Below, one piece after another: positions 18,327-28,166 of a stretch of DNA of 64,000 nt; positions within the stretch are counted from its first letter, which is position 1, and every line of letters starts with the position of its first letter. The stretch spans positions 3,397,501 to 3,461,500 of the forward strand of contig NZ_CP089211.1 in assembly GCF_021183825.1 (NCBI RefSeq). The letters run 5' to 3'. The position numbers and the translations under genes were made by a program. The stretch is from Sinomicrobium kalidii (GTDB lineage Bacteria > Bacteroidota > Bacteroidia > Flavobacteriales > Flavobacteriaceae). Below the pieces are notes generated by a model. It ran no database searches. It saw only the letters and a list, made by a program, of their open reading frames with translations, and was not told the DNA's origin.

Positions 18327-20408
18327 TTACAACAGGTACCGCAGGTGTATGCCCCCGTAAAAGTTACGGGGAAGGCCCGGATAGTAAAAACGCGGTTCGG
18401 TGTTTCCGAACCCCACCGCATTGATCAGAACGGAGGGGGCGTAGGTTTTATCGGTGATATTATTGATGCCGGCGGAGGCTTCGAAAACGAATTTCTTCAG
18501 TATTTCCTTTTTATAACCGGCCTTGACATTTATAACATCATAGGCCTTGCTGCGAACGGTACTGGCATCCGTGAGCGGTATTTTTCCGATGTGCCGGTAA
18601 TTGGTGTAAAAGAACAACCCGTTCCGGTGTATGATCCGGATCCCCGCGTTGGTCTTGTTATCGGGAACGCCGGTGAGGCTGTTCCCCGAGTAGTCATTGT
18701 CCCCATCGATGAAGCGGACAAAGCGGTGATCGTTTACCGAGGTGTTGACAAAGGGGATGACAGCCAGATTACGGGCTGCAGGTATGTGATACTCGGCGGT
18801 GAACTCTAAGCCCTTGTGTTCCGTTTTACCGGCATTCCTGCCGATATACTGGTCTTCGCCTACGCGTTGTGCTACCAGCAGGTTGCTCACTTCCATCAGA
18901 TAGGCCGCCCCGGAAAGGCGCAGGTGGTTATGAAGCAGCCCGAGTTTAAAGCCGATCTCGTAATGCATCCCTTTTTCGGGGCCGAGATCCGGGTTGATGA
19001 CTCCTTCGGGAGTGAGGGTTTCCTCGGTTCCCGGAAAAGAGAAGCCCCTGCTTATGTTGGCAAAGAACCGCATGTTCTCCTCCGGGAGGTAATCTATGTT
19101 CAGCGAGGGGGCGAGGATAGGGTCGAACCGCCGGGAAGCACTGGTGTTGTTTTCCCCGGTGTTGTAATGGTCTATGAAATTATATGAAGTAAAGTTGGCA
19201 TTCAGTCCCACCTGTGCTTTTAATCCGGTGGCCAGAGGTAACGTCAGGGAGGTGAAAAGGTGTAACTGGTTTCGATATTCCTTGTTATCACTGAGTTGTT
19301 CTCCCTCCAGGCTTCCCCGGCCGTCGTTTTCTTCGTAAAGGTTTTCGATGGTCTGCCAGTTATAGATATCTTTATAGACTTCTGTCCCGAGCCGGAGGAT
19401 TGCTTTCTCATTCCTGAAAGAGAAATCCTGACGAAAGGTGCTCCGTATGCCGTAACCGTTGGTGAAACCGGTGAGGATATTAAAGGGGCGCGGCTCATAA
19501 TGATCGGTATAGGTGTAGAAAATCCTGGTGGTATTTTGCAGTCCGGGGGTGAAACGGTGAGTGTAACTCAGTCCGGCCAGGGTGGATTTGCTGTTTTTAT
19601 ATCCTTTTGCTTCAAGCCAGTTGGAAGCGGCCTGTTTCGGGTCTTCTTCCATGGCGGTTTGGCTTATGGAACTCGGGATCCGGGCATTATAATTGATCTG
19701 GTTGAAAAGAAGGTCCAGCGTATTTTTTTTATCGATACGGTAGGATAGGTTCAGTAATGCGGCATTACGGCGGTAAGTACTGTTTTCACGGTACCCGTCG
19801 GTTTCCAGGTGTTCGTGGTTAAAGTTGACGGAAAGTTGTTTTCCGGCGTAGGTGGCGTTAGTGGTGTTTTTTAACAACCCGTAGGAACCCACAGTTAAAC
19901 TGTTCCGGAGGTATGATTCCGAAGGGACGGTAGACCGCAGCAAAAGCGCACCTCCCAGGCTGGTGCCGTAGGAAGTGGCCTTGGGGCCTTCAATAACTTC
20001 TATCTGTGCTATGCTTTCGGGGTCATAGATTTCTATAGCGGTTTCGCCCATACCGTTGGTAACGGGTATACCGTCCAGGTAAGCCCGGACCTTATTGCTC
20101 CCGTAAGGTGTCCGGGCGCCTATACCTCTTATGGTGATCCTGTTGACATTCATCCCGCCGGAGAGCATATATACCCCGGGGATCCGGTTTACGGCCTGAA
20201 TAAGGTCTGCGGGGCTGTATTGCTCCAGTTGCTGCCGTGTAGTTGCGGATACCGGGAGGATAAGCGAACTGTCCCGTTGAATTGCGGAAAGGGAATCGGA
20301 ACTCACGACGACTTCTTCCAGGATGGTGGTTTGTTTATCCTGTGCCCGGGAAAAACAGAGGAACAGCAATACGATCAGGAAGATATAGAGGGATTTTGAC
20401 TTTTTCAT
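18327..20408 (-). CDS. TonB-dependent outer-membrane receptor
   Basis: This is a 693-residue protein with a signal peptide (MKKSKSLYIFLIVLLFLCFSRAQ region), a TonB-box-like EEVVVSS and a plug domain with NRIPGVYMLSGGMNVNRITIRGIG and IEVIEGPKATSYGTSLGGALLL. The 22-strand barrel ends in YGGIHLRYLL. It lacks the N-terminal carboxypeptidase-regulatory domain of SusC proteins and has no SusD partner, so it is of the siderophore/metal-complex type rather than glycan type; the ligand is unknown. The ORF extends 16 codons upstream, but MKKSKSL gives the proper signal peptide. A terminator separates it from the SusCD genes. Confidence 0.9.
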   Translation of the reverse strand: MKKSKSLYIFLIVLLFLCFSRAQDKQTTILEEVVVSSDSLSAIQRDSSLILPVSATTRQQLEQYSPADLIQAVNRIPGVYMLSGGMNVNRITIRGIGARTPYGSNKVRAYLDGIPVTNGMGETAIEIYDPESIAQIEVIEGPKATSYGTSLGGALLLRSTVPSESYLRNSLTVGSYGLLKNTTNATYAGKQLSVNFNHEHLETDGYRENSTYRRNAALLNLSYRIDKKNTLDLLFNQINYNARIPSSISQTAMEEDPKQAASNWLEAKGYKNSKSTLAGLSYTHRFTPGLQNTTRIFYTYTDHYEPRPFNILTGFTNGYGIRSTFRQDFSFRNEKAILRLGTEVYKDIYNWQTIENLYEENDGRGSLEGEQLSDNKEYRNQLHLFTSLTLPLATGLKAQVGLNANFTSYNFIDHYNTGENNTSASRRFDPILAPSLNIDYLPEENMRFFANISRGFSFPGTEETLTPEGVINPDLGPEKGMHYEIGFKLGLLHNHLRLSGAAYLMEVSNLLVAQRVGEDQYIGRNAGKTEHKGLEFTAEYHIPAARNLAVIPFVNTSVNDHRFVRFIDGDNDYSGNSLTGVPDNKTNAGIRIIHRNGLFFYTNYRHIGKIPLTDASTVRSKAYDVINVKAGYKKEILKKFVFEASAGINNITDKTYAPSVLINAVGFGNTEPRFYYPGLPRNFYGGIHLRYLL

Positions 20409-20457
20409 CCGGGGTTTTACGGATAAAAATAGTAAAATAATCGAACTCCGTAGCATA

Positions 20458-20490
20458 TAAAAAAAGAGACTGCCCCGAAAAGCAGTCCCT
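20458..20490 (-). terminator. terminator after the second SusD gene
   Basis: On the minus strand GGGACTGC pairs with GCAGTCTC around a TTTTCGGG-type loop, followed by seven T residues (complement of 20460-20466). It ends the 25157-20546 transcript before the TonB receptor gene. Confidence 0.75.
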
Positions 20491-20545
20491 CCTTAATTCA
20501 AAATAAATAAAATATAAAGTACAAACAGTCCTGGATAAGGTTCGG

Positions 20546-22063
20546 TTAATATCCCGGGTTTTGAACCAGGTTGGGATTGGAGACCAGCGCGGTTGCCGGA
20601 ATGGGATAGAGTACCCTGAAATCTTCGGTATTCTCCTTGAATTCCCATTGCCCGGTATAAGCACCGAAACGGATCATGTCGTTTCTTCGCCATCCTTCGT
20701 TATACATTTCTCTTCCTCTTTCGTCGAGGAGGGTCTCCAGGTCTACGGATGACAAGGCAGAAGCTCCTCTCAGGGTTCTCAATTCATTTACCAGTGCCGT
20801 TGCGTCTTCTCCGGAAGAACCGCCTCTTAAAATGGCTTCTGCCTTCATCAGATGAGCATCTGCATATCGGAAAATGATCATTCCCGTGGTATAGGCTCCG
20901 TTATCCGGATGGTATTTTAACACTCTTATTCCCGTCCTTTCGTTATTCCCTACCAGTGCAGGAAAATCTTTTGTAAATACGAGAGGGTTCCCGGCCCGGT
21001 CGTTGAGGGGAGCGCCGAGGGAGTCGTATTGCTGGCCTACGAGGAATCCGTATCCTATGCCCTGAGCGGGTACATACCCCCGCCTTTCTTCCTGGCCGGC
21101 TCCTTCTTCATTGGTGTCTCCCGGACCTTCGAAAAGAGCGTAAAACTCGGCAAGGGTAGCAAAGCCGTTCCATCCTCCGCTGGCATTATCGCTAACTATC
21201 TGATGATAATGCAAACCGTTCCACATCCTGGTTTCTACGGAAGCATCTGTGTGCCATATGGTTTCGTTGTCCGGGTCGTTCTTGAAAATATCAAAGAATC
21301 CCTCCTGCAGGTCGAATCCGTCGTTTTTAATGGCATCGACAGCCTGGATGACCATGGTCATATCTGCCGCATCGGGGCTTTCCGTCCCTTTGTAGATGTG
21401 CTTGTTGAGGTACAGTTTGGCCAGCAGGAAATTGGCTGCAGCTTTCGAGGCCTTAATGGTTTCTGCTCCGGGTGAGCGTGCCGGAAGATCGGGAAGGGCT
21501 TCGTTGAGGTCATTGATGATAAAGTCAAAGGCTTCACCGGAAGTCATTACCCTCGGGTCTACTTCCACGCCTTCATCTGCTTCACGGAAAGGGACCTGTC
21601 CGTAGAGGTCCATAACGTGAAACATGCTGAACGCTCTCAGGAATTTGCCTTCGGCAACTTGCTGGGTGCTGGGCTGGGATTGGGGGGCCAGGAGTTGGTT
21701 GATCCTGAAAATATTCGAGTTTAACCTGTTCCACGTGCTCAGGACGTCACGGTGTGTAGGGTCCCAGGTATGTTCGTGCAAAACTCTCCATACCCCGTTG
21801 TCTCCCCAGTCGGTACCCCTGGTAGGGACCAGCATTTCATCCGTAGATACTTCGGAAAGTGCGTATAATGCCTCCTGGGTATTGAATGTGTTTCGGATAT
21901 CGGTATACGCAGATTCTAACGTTTCACTGGGATTCACACCTCCGAAACCTTCGTCGGTATCCGGGATCACGATCGAATCTTTTTCTTCCACATCGAGATC
22001 GGTACAGGAAAAGGCGAGGATTATAAAGCCAAAGGTGAAAATGTGTTTAGTTATATTTTTCAT
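20546..22063 (-). CDS. SusD/RagB family nutrient-binding lipoprotein (pair 2)
   Basis: This is a 505-residue lipoprotein with lipobox AFSC and acidic DLDVEEKD after the Cys, as in exported surface lipoproteins. SusD family words follow: the helical TPR-like N-terminal region, AEGKFLRAFSMFHVMDLYGQVPF, ADAHLMKAEAILRGG and a terminal LLDERGREMYNEGWRRNDMIRFG. It ends in NLVQNPGY like the SusD of pair 1. It caps the SusC barrel and binds glycan at the cell surface. It starts 10 bp after the SusC stop, so the two are translated from one mRNA. Confidence 0.95.
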   Translation of the reverse strand: MKNITKHIFTFGFIILAFSCTDLDVEEKDSIVIPDTDEGFGGVNPSETLESAYTDIRNTFNTQEALYALSEVSTDEMLVPTRGTDWGDNGVWRVLHEHTWDPTHRDVLSTWNRLNSNIFRINQLLAPQSQPSTQQVAEGKFLRAFSMFHVMDLYGQVPFREADEGVEVDPRVMTSGEAFDFIINDLNEALPDLPARSPGAETIKASKAAANFLLAKLYLNKHIYKGTESPDAADMTMVIQAVDAIKNDGFDLQEGFFDIFKNDPDNETIWHTDASVETRMWNGLHYHQIVSDNASGGWNGFATLAEFYALFEGPGDTNEEGAGQEERRGYVPAQGIGYGFLVGQQYDSLGAPLNDRAGNPLVFTKDFPALVGNNERTGIRVLKYHPDNGAYTTGMIIFRYADAHLMKAEAILRGGSSGEDATALVNELRTLRGASALSSVDLETLLDERGREMYNEGWRRNDMIRFGAYTGQWEFKENTEDFRVLYPIPATALVSNPNLVQNPGY

Positions 22064-22073
22064 AATATGCTTT

Positions 22074-25000
22074 TTAGAATGATGCGTTTAACCCTAATGT
22101 AAATGTCCTTGGCCTGGGGTATGACGTATAATCTATGCCCAGGGAAGGGACACCGTCCAGTTCTTTATTTACGTTTACTTCAGGGTCCAGACCGGAGTAA
22201 TCGGTTATAACAAACAAATTCTGGGCGTTCACGTACAATCTGAACGATTTGAACACCGTGGAATTTTCGGCGAACTTGAAATTATGTCCCAGGGTGATGT
22301 TCTGTAACCTGAGAAAATCCCCTTTTTCGAGGAACCTTGTGGATACATCCGCAGCGTTTAGGTTAGATTCTTCGCTGTTAAGGATATCGCGGGTAACATT
22401 TCTCGCATTTCCGATAGCACCGGCGGTAAAAAAGGCGTTTCTGGTATTATTATAGATATAGTGCCCGAACTGACCGGAAAAGAATGCCGATAAGTCCCAG
22501 TTCTTATATCTGAAGTTAGTGGAGATCCCCAGATTGTACTTGGGAAGCGCACTTTTACCTACAAATTTCTGAAGATCGCCTCCTTCGTAAGTGGCCAGCC
22601 CGTTTTCGTCATAACCGGTAAATTCACGGAGAAAATAGGAAAACAGCGGCTGTCCGTCCTGGATCCTCTGGGCAAAAGCCCCGGTGAGTCCCTGTCCGTT
22701 AATTCCGCCTGTGTCCACGGTGCCGTCAAAATCTTCAACCACATTGTCGTTATATGAGAGGTTGGTCCCGAAGTCCCACGTAAAGTCTTCGGTTTCTATA
22801 ACGCCGTAATTCAGGGTGATTTCAAATCCTTTGTTGATCACATTGGCATCGAGGTTCCTGTATACGAATTCCTGCGGGGCGGGTTGGGCCGACATGATCT
22901 GCATCAGGAGGTCCGTAGTGTTTTTTCGGTAAAAATCAATGGAACCGCTGAAACGGTTGTCCCACAGTCCGAAGTCAAGACCTACATTAAATTGCTGGGT
23001 TTGTTCCCATTTCAGGTCGGGGTTGGCAAAAGCCACATTGTCCAGTCCGGGTTCCTGTACTTCTCCGCTGTCATTAATGCTGATGTCTCCATATCGTTGC
23101 CGGGTCTGATAACGGTTGTGCGGAATCTCCTGATTTCCGGTGATACCATAGCCCAGCCTTAATTTCAGATTGTAGAATACCTCGGGGATAAATTCCTCAT
23201 CGGAGAGTATCCATGCAAAAGCTCCTGAAGGAAAGTACCCGTATTTGTTGTTTCCACCGAATTTGGAGGAACCGTCCGCCCTCAGGGTAGCGGTAAACAG
23301 GTAACGTTCATTCAGCGTATAGTTTAGTCGCCCAAAGAATGACTGGAGTTCATCGGTATAGCTGTACCAGTCGGATACGGCGGACCTTGCCGGAGCGTCG
23401 GTCACCGAGATATCTTCCGAGGTCGGTTCGGGAAAAAGGCGGGTTACAAAAGCGCCGTTTGTACCGTATCCGTATTGCTGGTATGCGCCGGTAATGGAGT
23501 TTCTTACAATACCATCCGTAGCTTTTAAATCGTCAATGATACCATCCATGTTCGTATCTGCGAAGCCCCAGCCCTGGTAATCTCTTCCTTCGTTTTTAAA
23601 CTCCTGATAGGAATACCCCAGTAAAGCCGTTAATTTTGAACTTTCGAATTCCTTTTTATAATTGAAGAGCACTTCGAGCAACTGGCTGCTGGTTTCAATT
23701 TCGGAAATAAAGGCACGTCCGTTTTCATACACTCCCGAACCCATGAATAACAGGGGGGAGAGCACGCCTTCGCGATCTGAGGAAGAATTGTCAAAACCAG
23801 TGTTTACTTTTACATTGAATTCGTCTGTAAAATCGTATTCGGCAGACAAGTTGATAAGACTTCTGTTTGTCTTTGCGTTGTCCCGATAGTACTCCAATAT
23901 GGCCAGCGGATTTAAATTGGAGGTGGAAAACTGGAATTCCGGATCGGCGGGCCATGTGGGGTTGGCAGCATATGAGGCTCCCAAAAGGTCTCCTTCGAAC
24001 CCGGCATTATCGGTGATCAGCGGAGCTTCGTCATTTACCCGGGATAATGTGATCTGTGCTCCGAGTTTGAGTTTGTCATTGAGGAGCCGCTGATTGAAAT
24101 TAAGCCTTCCGTTAAGGCGTTCCATGGAAGAATTCTTTATAATACCCTCCTGATCGGAATAACTCAGTGAAACCCTGTAGTTTCCGGTGCTGTACCCGTT
24201 TGCGTAGGATAAATTGTGGGTATGGGAAAAAGAGGTCCTTGATATCTGGTCCTGCCAGTCGGTATTGGAACCTTTATCCTGCTCCTCAACATTTCCCCCG
24301 AATTGATCTATACCCTGTAAAAACTGTTCTCTGTTCAGCAGGTCGTATTCGTTTGCTGCACTGGCAACACTTGCTGTGGTGGAATATTCCAGTACGCCCT
24401 GTTTGCCTCTTCCGCTTTTGGTGGTGATGATAACCACACCATTGGCTCCCCTGGAACCGTAGATCGCTGTTGCAGATGCATCCTTAAGAACATCAATGCT
24501 CGCAATGTCGCTGGGATTTATAAAGTTTAACGGGTTCTTGGATGAAGAAGTCCCCCGGCCGATATCGGCTCCGCCCGAAGAGGTTTCATCTCCCGCCAGT
24601 GGTATGCCGTCAACAACGAACAAGGGGTTGTTGTTACTCCTCACTGAGGAAGTACCGCGGATACGGATGTTAATTCCGGCCCCGGGCTCACCGCTGGAGG
24701 AAGTGATCTGTACCCCCGCGCTTTTACCTTGTATCAGTTCTTCGGGAGAGGCTATGACCCCTTTATTGAAGTCTTCGGCTTTTACGGAGACCACAGAACC
24801 GGTAGCATCTCTACGGGTGGTTTCTCCATACCCTATAATAACCACTTCGTCCAGGGCCTGTGCATCTTCCTCCATTACCACATTAATTGCGGACCTTCCG
24901 TCCACTGCGATTTCCCGGGTCTTAAATCCAACGTAGCTGAACACCAGTACGGCGTCTTCCGAAACATCCTCCAGGGTGAAGTTTCCGTCAAAGTCGGACT

Positions 25001-25157
25001 GTGTCCCGTTAGTGGTGCCCTTTACCAGGATATTGGCCCCGGGCAGTGGTCCCAGGGCATCGGAAACCGTTCCGGATACCGTGGTCTGCGCCTGAACAGT
25101 GCCATATGTGAATATGGCAAAAATAAGGGCCAGATTTTTAAATAAATGGATTTTCAT
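22074..25157 (-). CDS. SusC/RagA family TonB-linked outer-membrane transporter (pair 2)
   Basis: This is a 1027-residue protein with signal peptide ending at VQA, then a carboxypeptidase-regulatory-like domain (SGTVSDALGPLPGANILVKG, DFDGNFTLEDV). A DEVVIIGYG TonB-proximal segment, a plug with NIRIRGTSSVRSNNNPLFVVDGIP and ATAIYGSRGANGVVIITTKSG, and a long beta-barrel ending in PRTFTLGLNASF follow. It imports oligosaccharides with its SusD partner. A putative LacI-family operator lies 90 bp upstream (25248-25265), shared with pair 1 and the transporter gene, so it probably belongs to the same alpha-glucan regulon. Confidence 0.96.
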   Translation of the reverse strand: MKIHLFKNLALIFAIFTYGTVQAQTTVSGTVSDALGPLPGANILVKGTTNGTQSDFDGNFTLEDVSEDAVLVFSYVGFKTREIAVDGRSAINVVMEEDAQALDEVVIIGYGETTRRDATGSVVSVKAEDFNKGVIASPEELIQGKSAGVQITSSSGEPGAGINIRIRGTSSVRSNNNPLFVVDGIPLAGDETSSGGADIGRGTSSSKNPLNFINPSDIASIDVLKDASATAIYGSRGANGVVIITTKSGRGKQGVLEYSTTASVASAANEYDLLNREQFLQGIDQFGGNVEEQDKGSNTDWQDQISRTSFSHTHNLSYANGYSTGNYRVSLSYSDQEGIIKNSSMERLNGRLNFNQRLLNDKLKLGAQITLSRVNDEAPLITDNAGFEGDLLGASYAANPTWPADPEFQFSTSNLNPLAILEYYRDNAKTNRSLINLSAEYDFTDEFNVKVNTGFDNSSSDREGVLSPLLFMGSGVYENGRAFISEIETSSQLLEVLFNYKKEFESSKLTALLGYSYQEFKNEGRDYQGWGFADTNMDGIIDDLKATDGIVRNSITGAYQQYGYGTNGAFVTRLFPEPTSEDISVTDAPARSAVSDWYSYTDELQSFFGRLNYTLNERYLFTATLRADGSSKFGGNNKYGYFPSGAFAWILSDEEFIPEVFYNLKLRLGYGITGNQEIPHNRYQTRQRYGDISINDSGEVQEPGLDNVAFANPDLKWEQTQQFNVGLDFGLWDNRFSGSIDFYRKNTTDLLMQIMSAQPAPQEFVYRNLDANVINKGFEITLNYGVIETEDFTWDFGTNLSYNDNVVEDFDGTVDTGGINGQGLTGAFAQRIQDGQPLFSYFLREFTGYDENGLATYEGGDLQKFVGKSALPKYNLGISTNFRYKNWDLSAFFSGQFGHYIYNNTRNAFFTAGAIGNARNVTRDILNSEESNLNAADVSTRFLEKGDFLRLQNITLGHNFKFAENSTVFKSFRLYVNAQNLFVITDYSGLDPEVNVNKELDGVPSLGIDYTSYPRPRTFTLGLNASF

Positions 25158-25489
25158 AAATAGTAGTTTTTGATGTGTTTGAGTTGGCTAATGTTAAAAC
25201 TCAAGTTAAATTTATGTGAAATTTTTATCACCGCCATGCATGCTCATCACGAAAACGTTGTAGTGTTGATAACTTTAGTTAATTTAACATATATTCAATT
25301 TGAAAGAGATTGTATGGTTATATGTATAAAAAATACACTTATAAATTTAATTATAGTCAAAAAATTAACTTATTAAATATATTGATTTTTTCGTAAAAAA
25401 CGGATGGTGTATTATGGAAATGTTACTTTATTAAAAATTAAAAAGGGATTATTGTTAATATTTTAACTTTTTTATTGAATTAAAAATAG
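25158..25489. other. AT-rich promoter region of SusCD pair 2
   Basis: 332 bp without a gene, very AT-rich. It holds the operator at 25248-25265 and a TAAATTTA -7-like box at 25207-25214 for the minus-strand susC gene. The part from 25280 to 25489 shows no clear feature; it must also contain the transcript end of the amylase gene. Confidence 0.6.
25248..25265 (-). promoter_or_regulatory. putative LacI-family operator, copy 1 (before SusCD pair 2)
   Basis: The minus-strand sequence is CACTACAACGTTTTCGTG, centred on AACGTT. It matches copy 2 (32867-32884, read on the plus strand) at 17 of 18 positions and shares its half-site with the perfect palindrome of copy 3. 39 bp separate the AACGTT core from the TAAATTTA box. 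Confidence 0.75.
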
Positions 25490-26926
25490 TTAGTCGGCGG
25501 CGATGGACCAGATGGCAAAACTTTTTGCAGGAGCTTCTACGGTAACCTGTCCTTCATTGTCGGTGAGGAGCCAGGCATTTGTATTCCCGGAATAATCCAC
25601 AAGGGTTTTGTTTTTCCAATCGGAAGGTACCGTTCTTTGCCGGTTGCTGCTGCTTATGTTCATATATAAAATGAGCCCGGGATTGCCGTCATCTCCGTTC
25701 CGAAGCATGATGTATTCTTCGGCGCTGCTGTACAATACTTCTATAGCGCCGGTAGCAATACTGTTGTGGATGCGTATAAGGGCTTTTAGCCGGGTTTTAT
25801 AACTGTTGTTTTCATAATCGCTGTAAAAAATGGTCGGGTAACCGTTGTGGGTGAGGATATAGGCATAAGCTAACATTTTTCGGGCTGTACTGATATTGTT
25901 CTCCGGGTTTTCGTCCTTTTCCGTATCGTGATTGGCCACAAAAGTTACGGCCTTGTCCGGATGGGTTTTCCACAGCATATCTTCTTCCAGGATGGTAAGG
26001 TCGCTGTTTCGGTCCAGGGCCTCGTCCAGTTTGTAGAAACAGGCAAAATCGAAAGCGGCAGAACCCGAAGCCTCTGTCCATTCCACGAGATTGGGGACAT
26101 GTCCGTCCCAGTACTCTCCCACTGAAAATCCGCCGGTCTCATCATTCCAGGCTTTGACCACCCAGGGGCCGTAACCCTTTACATAGTCGAAACGCCAGCC
26201 GTCGAATTTCATAACGTTCTTGTAATATTTTGCTACGGAATTTTCTCCTTTCCAGAGCCATTCCTGTACCCGGACCTGGTGATGACACAGGTCCTGCTCT
26301 TCGAAAAAAAGGGCTTCCTCATCATGTTCGTGTATGCTGTTGGGATGGAAATCTTCATAATTCCGGTTGAATTTTCCGGAGGCATTACCGTGCTCTTCGT
26401 CAAAAAGGGTATGGGTATTCTTATTCCGGTGCGGGTTGAATTCCTCCCCACCGCCCGAATTGTGGTTGAGTACGATATCGGCAATGACTTCCAGTCCGTT
26501 GTCATGAGCCTTGCCGATGAGTGTTTCCAGTTGTTTCCGCGTACCGAAACGCGTGGGTACGGTACCGTGCTGGTCGAATTCCCCGAAATCAAAATAATCG
26601 GAAGGGTCATATCCCATTGAAAAGCCGCCCGACTGTCCCTTGGTAGCTACGGGAAGCCATATGCGGTCTATGCCGGATGCGGCCCAGTCTTCTATTTTAC
26701 CGGAAAGGGTGTTCCACCATTCGAACCGGGGTTCGACATCCCAGTAGAAGGCCTGCATCATTACCCGTTTTCCGTTGTCATATTCGGAAAGGTCGGCTTT
26801 TTCGGGCAGGGATTCCGGAGGTTCCACGGTATAGTTGCTACCGTTATCGTCAGTGCAAGCGGTTAATATTGTAATAAAAAGAAACGGGATGATACGGATT
26901 CTGAAGAATTGGTGTGGTGTTCTCAT
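25490..26926 (-). CDS. GH13 alpha-amylase lipoprotein, archaeal-type (GH13_7-like)
   Basis: This is a 478-residue lipoprotein (lipobox LTAC, then TDDNGSN). The catalytic barrel has the four GH13 regions: ADIVLNHNSGGG, GWRFDYVKGYG with the nucleophile Asp, SVGEYWDG with the acid Glu, and FVANHDTEKDE with the third acid. The words VMMQAFYWD, GGFSMGYDPSDYFDFGEF and DYVKGYGPWVVKAW closely resemble the Pyrococcus-type amylases of subfamily GH13_7. It probably cuts starch or maltodextrin at the cell surface. The start at MRTPHQFF is preferred to an in-frame ATG 17 codons upstream. Last gene of the susCDE-amylase unit. Confidence 0.9.
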   Translation of the reverse strand: MRTPHQFFRIRIIPFLFITILTACTDDNGSNYTVEPPESLPEKADLSEYDNGKRVMMQAFYWDVEPRFEWWNTLSGKIEDWAASGIDRIWLPVATKGQSGGFSMGYDPSDYFDFGEFDQHGTVPTRFGTRKQLETLIGKAHDNGLEVIADIVLNHNSGGGEEFNPHRNKNTHTLFDEEHGNASGKFNRNYEDFHPNSIHEHDEEALFFEEQDLCHHQVRVQEWLWKGENSVAKYYKNVMKFDGWRFDYVKGYGPWVVKAWNDETGGFSVGEYWDGHVPNLVEWTEASGSAAFDFACFYKLDEALDRNSDLTILEEDMLWKTHPDKAVTFVANHDTEKDENPENNISTARKMLAYAYILTHNGYPTIFYSDYENNSYKTRLKALIRIHNSIATGAIEVLYSSAEEYIMLRNGDDGNPGLILYMNISSSNRQRTVPSDWKNKTLVDYSGNTNAWLLTDNEGQVTVEAPAKSFAIWSIAAD

Positions 26927-27028
26927 AATATCTGGTTTTTTAGCAGGTATGGTATGTGGAAAAGAAACGGAATGCATGACGGACAGTCATTTACATTCCG
27001 TTTTTCTGTTGGAAAAGCAACTAACCGG

Positions 27029-28093
27029 TTAATTGGCCGTTACCGTGTAGGTATATGCGCCCGGAGTGCTCAGATCGAGGGTTATGGTGTAGTTGCCCCC
27101 GGAAGCTATGGCAATATTTGTTCCGCCTTGTTCGAGTGAACCATCGGCATTGTCGTCGCCATAATCAAGGTCCCAGCTGTCATTGGCACGGAACTTCAAT
27201 TCTCCTGCCTGGAGATCGGTGGTTATTTTCCAGGTCTTGCTGTCCTCATCATAGGTCATGTCCACATCATTTTCCCAGGTATTCCCGGGTATGGCATCCC
27301 CGATCACGGCCCAGTCGGTATCCAGGAGGGTATAGGTCAGTGTTTCGGTATTTACCTGTATCCTGTAATAGCCGGCCGGGGCAGACAGGTTCGGCCCGTC
27401 ATTGAGCAGCAATGTGCCCGATCCGCCGTCGCCGTATTCTCCATTCCCCCATTCGGGTGCGGCGGTGAATTTATATTCTGCATCACCGGCAAAGTACACA
27501 TAGCCTTCGAATTCCGTTGCGGAGGAAGCCGACGATATGAGTTGAGGCGCTTCGGCGGGACTCCAGTCACCACCGTAACCACCTGCTGCCTGGAAACCGC
27601 CGGGAACCCAAAGATAGGATGGTCCGGGAGCTTCTGTACTGTAGGGAGTGACATTGATATCGATAGCTTCCGAGGTCAGGTTTTCAAAATCATCGTTAAC
27701 CGAAGCCGTGACCCTTAGCTGTAATGTAGCGGTTTCTTCCGGGGAGAGTCCCAGTGCAAGCGCTGTGTTGTTGAGGTGTTCGACACTCACTTCGAGTTGT
27801 GTGGCTGTGGTTTCCCCGAGGATTTCGGGAGACTGGAAATCGTTACCCGTAAGGTCGGCCTGCAAACTGTAGTTGACTTGTGTGGGGACATTGAAATTGG
27901 CCTTGTTCCATACAAAACGGTCTGCCTGCTCCGCAGCATTTTCTTCGGTGAGGGTATAACTGTTTCCCGAGGTCGGTGCCGTAATTACGGGCGCATCGCT
28001 GGCAATAATTACGGGGCTGTCATCATCTTCTGAACATGCCCATAACAATCCGGAGGAAAGCACAAGGGCCGCTATAATATTCGGTGTTTTCAT
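27029..28093 (-). CDS. SusE-like outer-membrane glycan-binding lipoprotein
   Basis: This is a 354-residue lipoprotein with lipobox LLWAC followed by SEDDDSP, an acidic surface-export type start. The N-terminal SusE domain (APVITAPTSGNSYTLTEENA, FVWNKANFNVPTQVNYSLQ) is followed by two starch-binding-type beta domains (WVPGGFQAAGGYGGDWSP and GDAIPGNTWENDVDMTYDED, KFRANDSWDLDYGDD). SusE/SusF proteins of Bacteroides hold starch at the cell surface. It lies between susD and the amylase gene, and its context strongly supports an alpha-glucan substrate. Confidence 0.88.
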   Translation of the reverse strand: MKTPNIIAALVLSSGLLWACSEDDDSPVIIASDAPVITAPTSGNSYTLTEENAAEQADRFVWNKANFNVPTQVNYSLQADLTGNDFQSPEILGETTATQLEVSVEHLNNTALALGLSPEETATLQLRVTASVNDDFENLTSEAIDINVTPYSTEAPGPSYLWVPGGFQAAGGYGGDWSPAEAPQLISSASSATEFEGYVYFAGDAEYKFTAAPEWGNGEYGDGGSGTLLLNDGPNLSAPAGYYRIQVNTETLTYTLLDTDWAVIGDAIPGNTWENDVDMTYDEDSKTWKITTDLQAGELKFRANDSWDLDYGDDNADGSLEQGGTNIAIASGGNYTITLDLSTPGAYTYTVTAN

Positions 28094-28166
28094 TTTAATG
28101 TGTTTTCAGGTTAGTACTACGGGGTTTTGGGATGCAGGCAAAACCCGGCATCCCGATCCCGTATAT

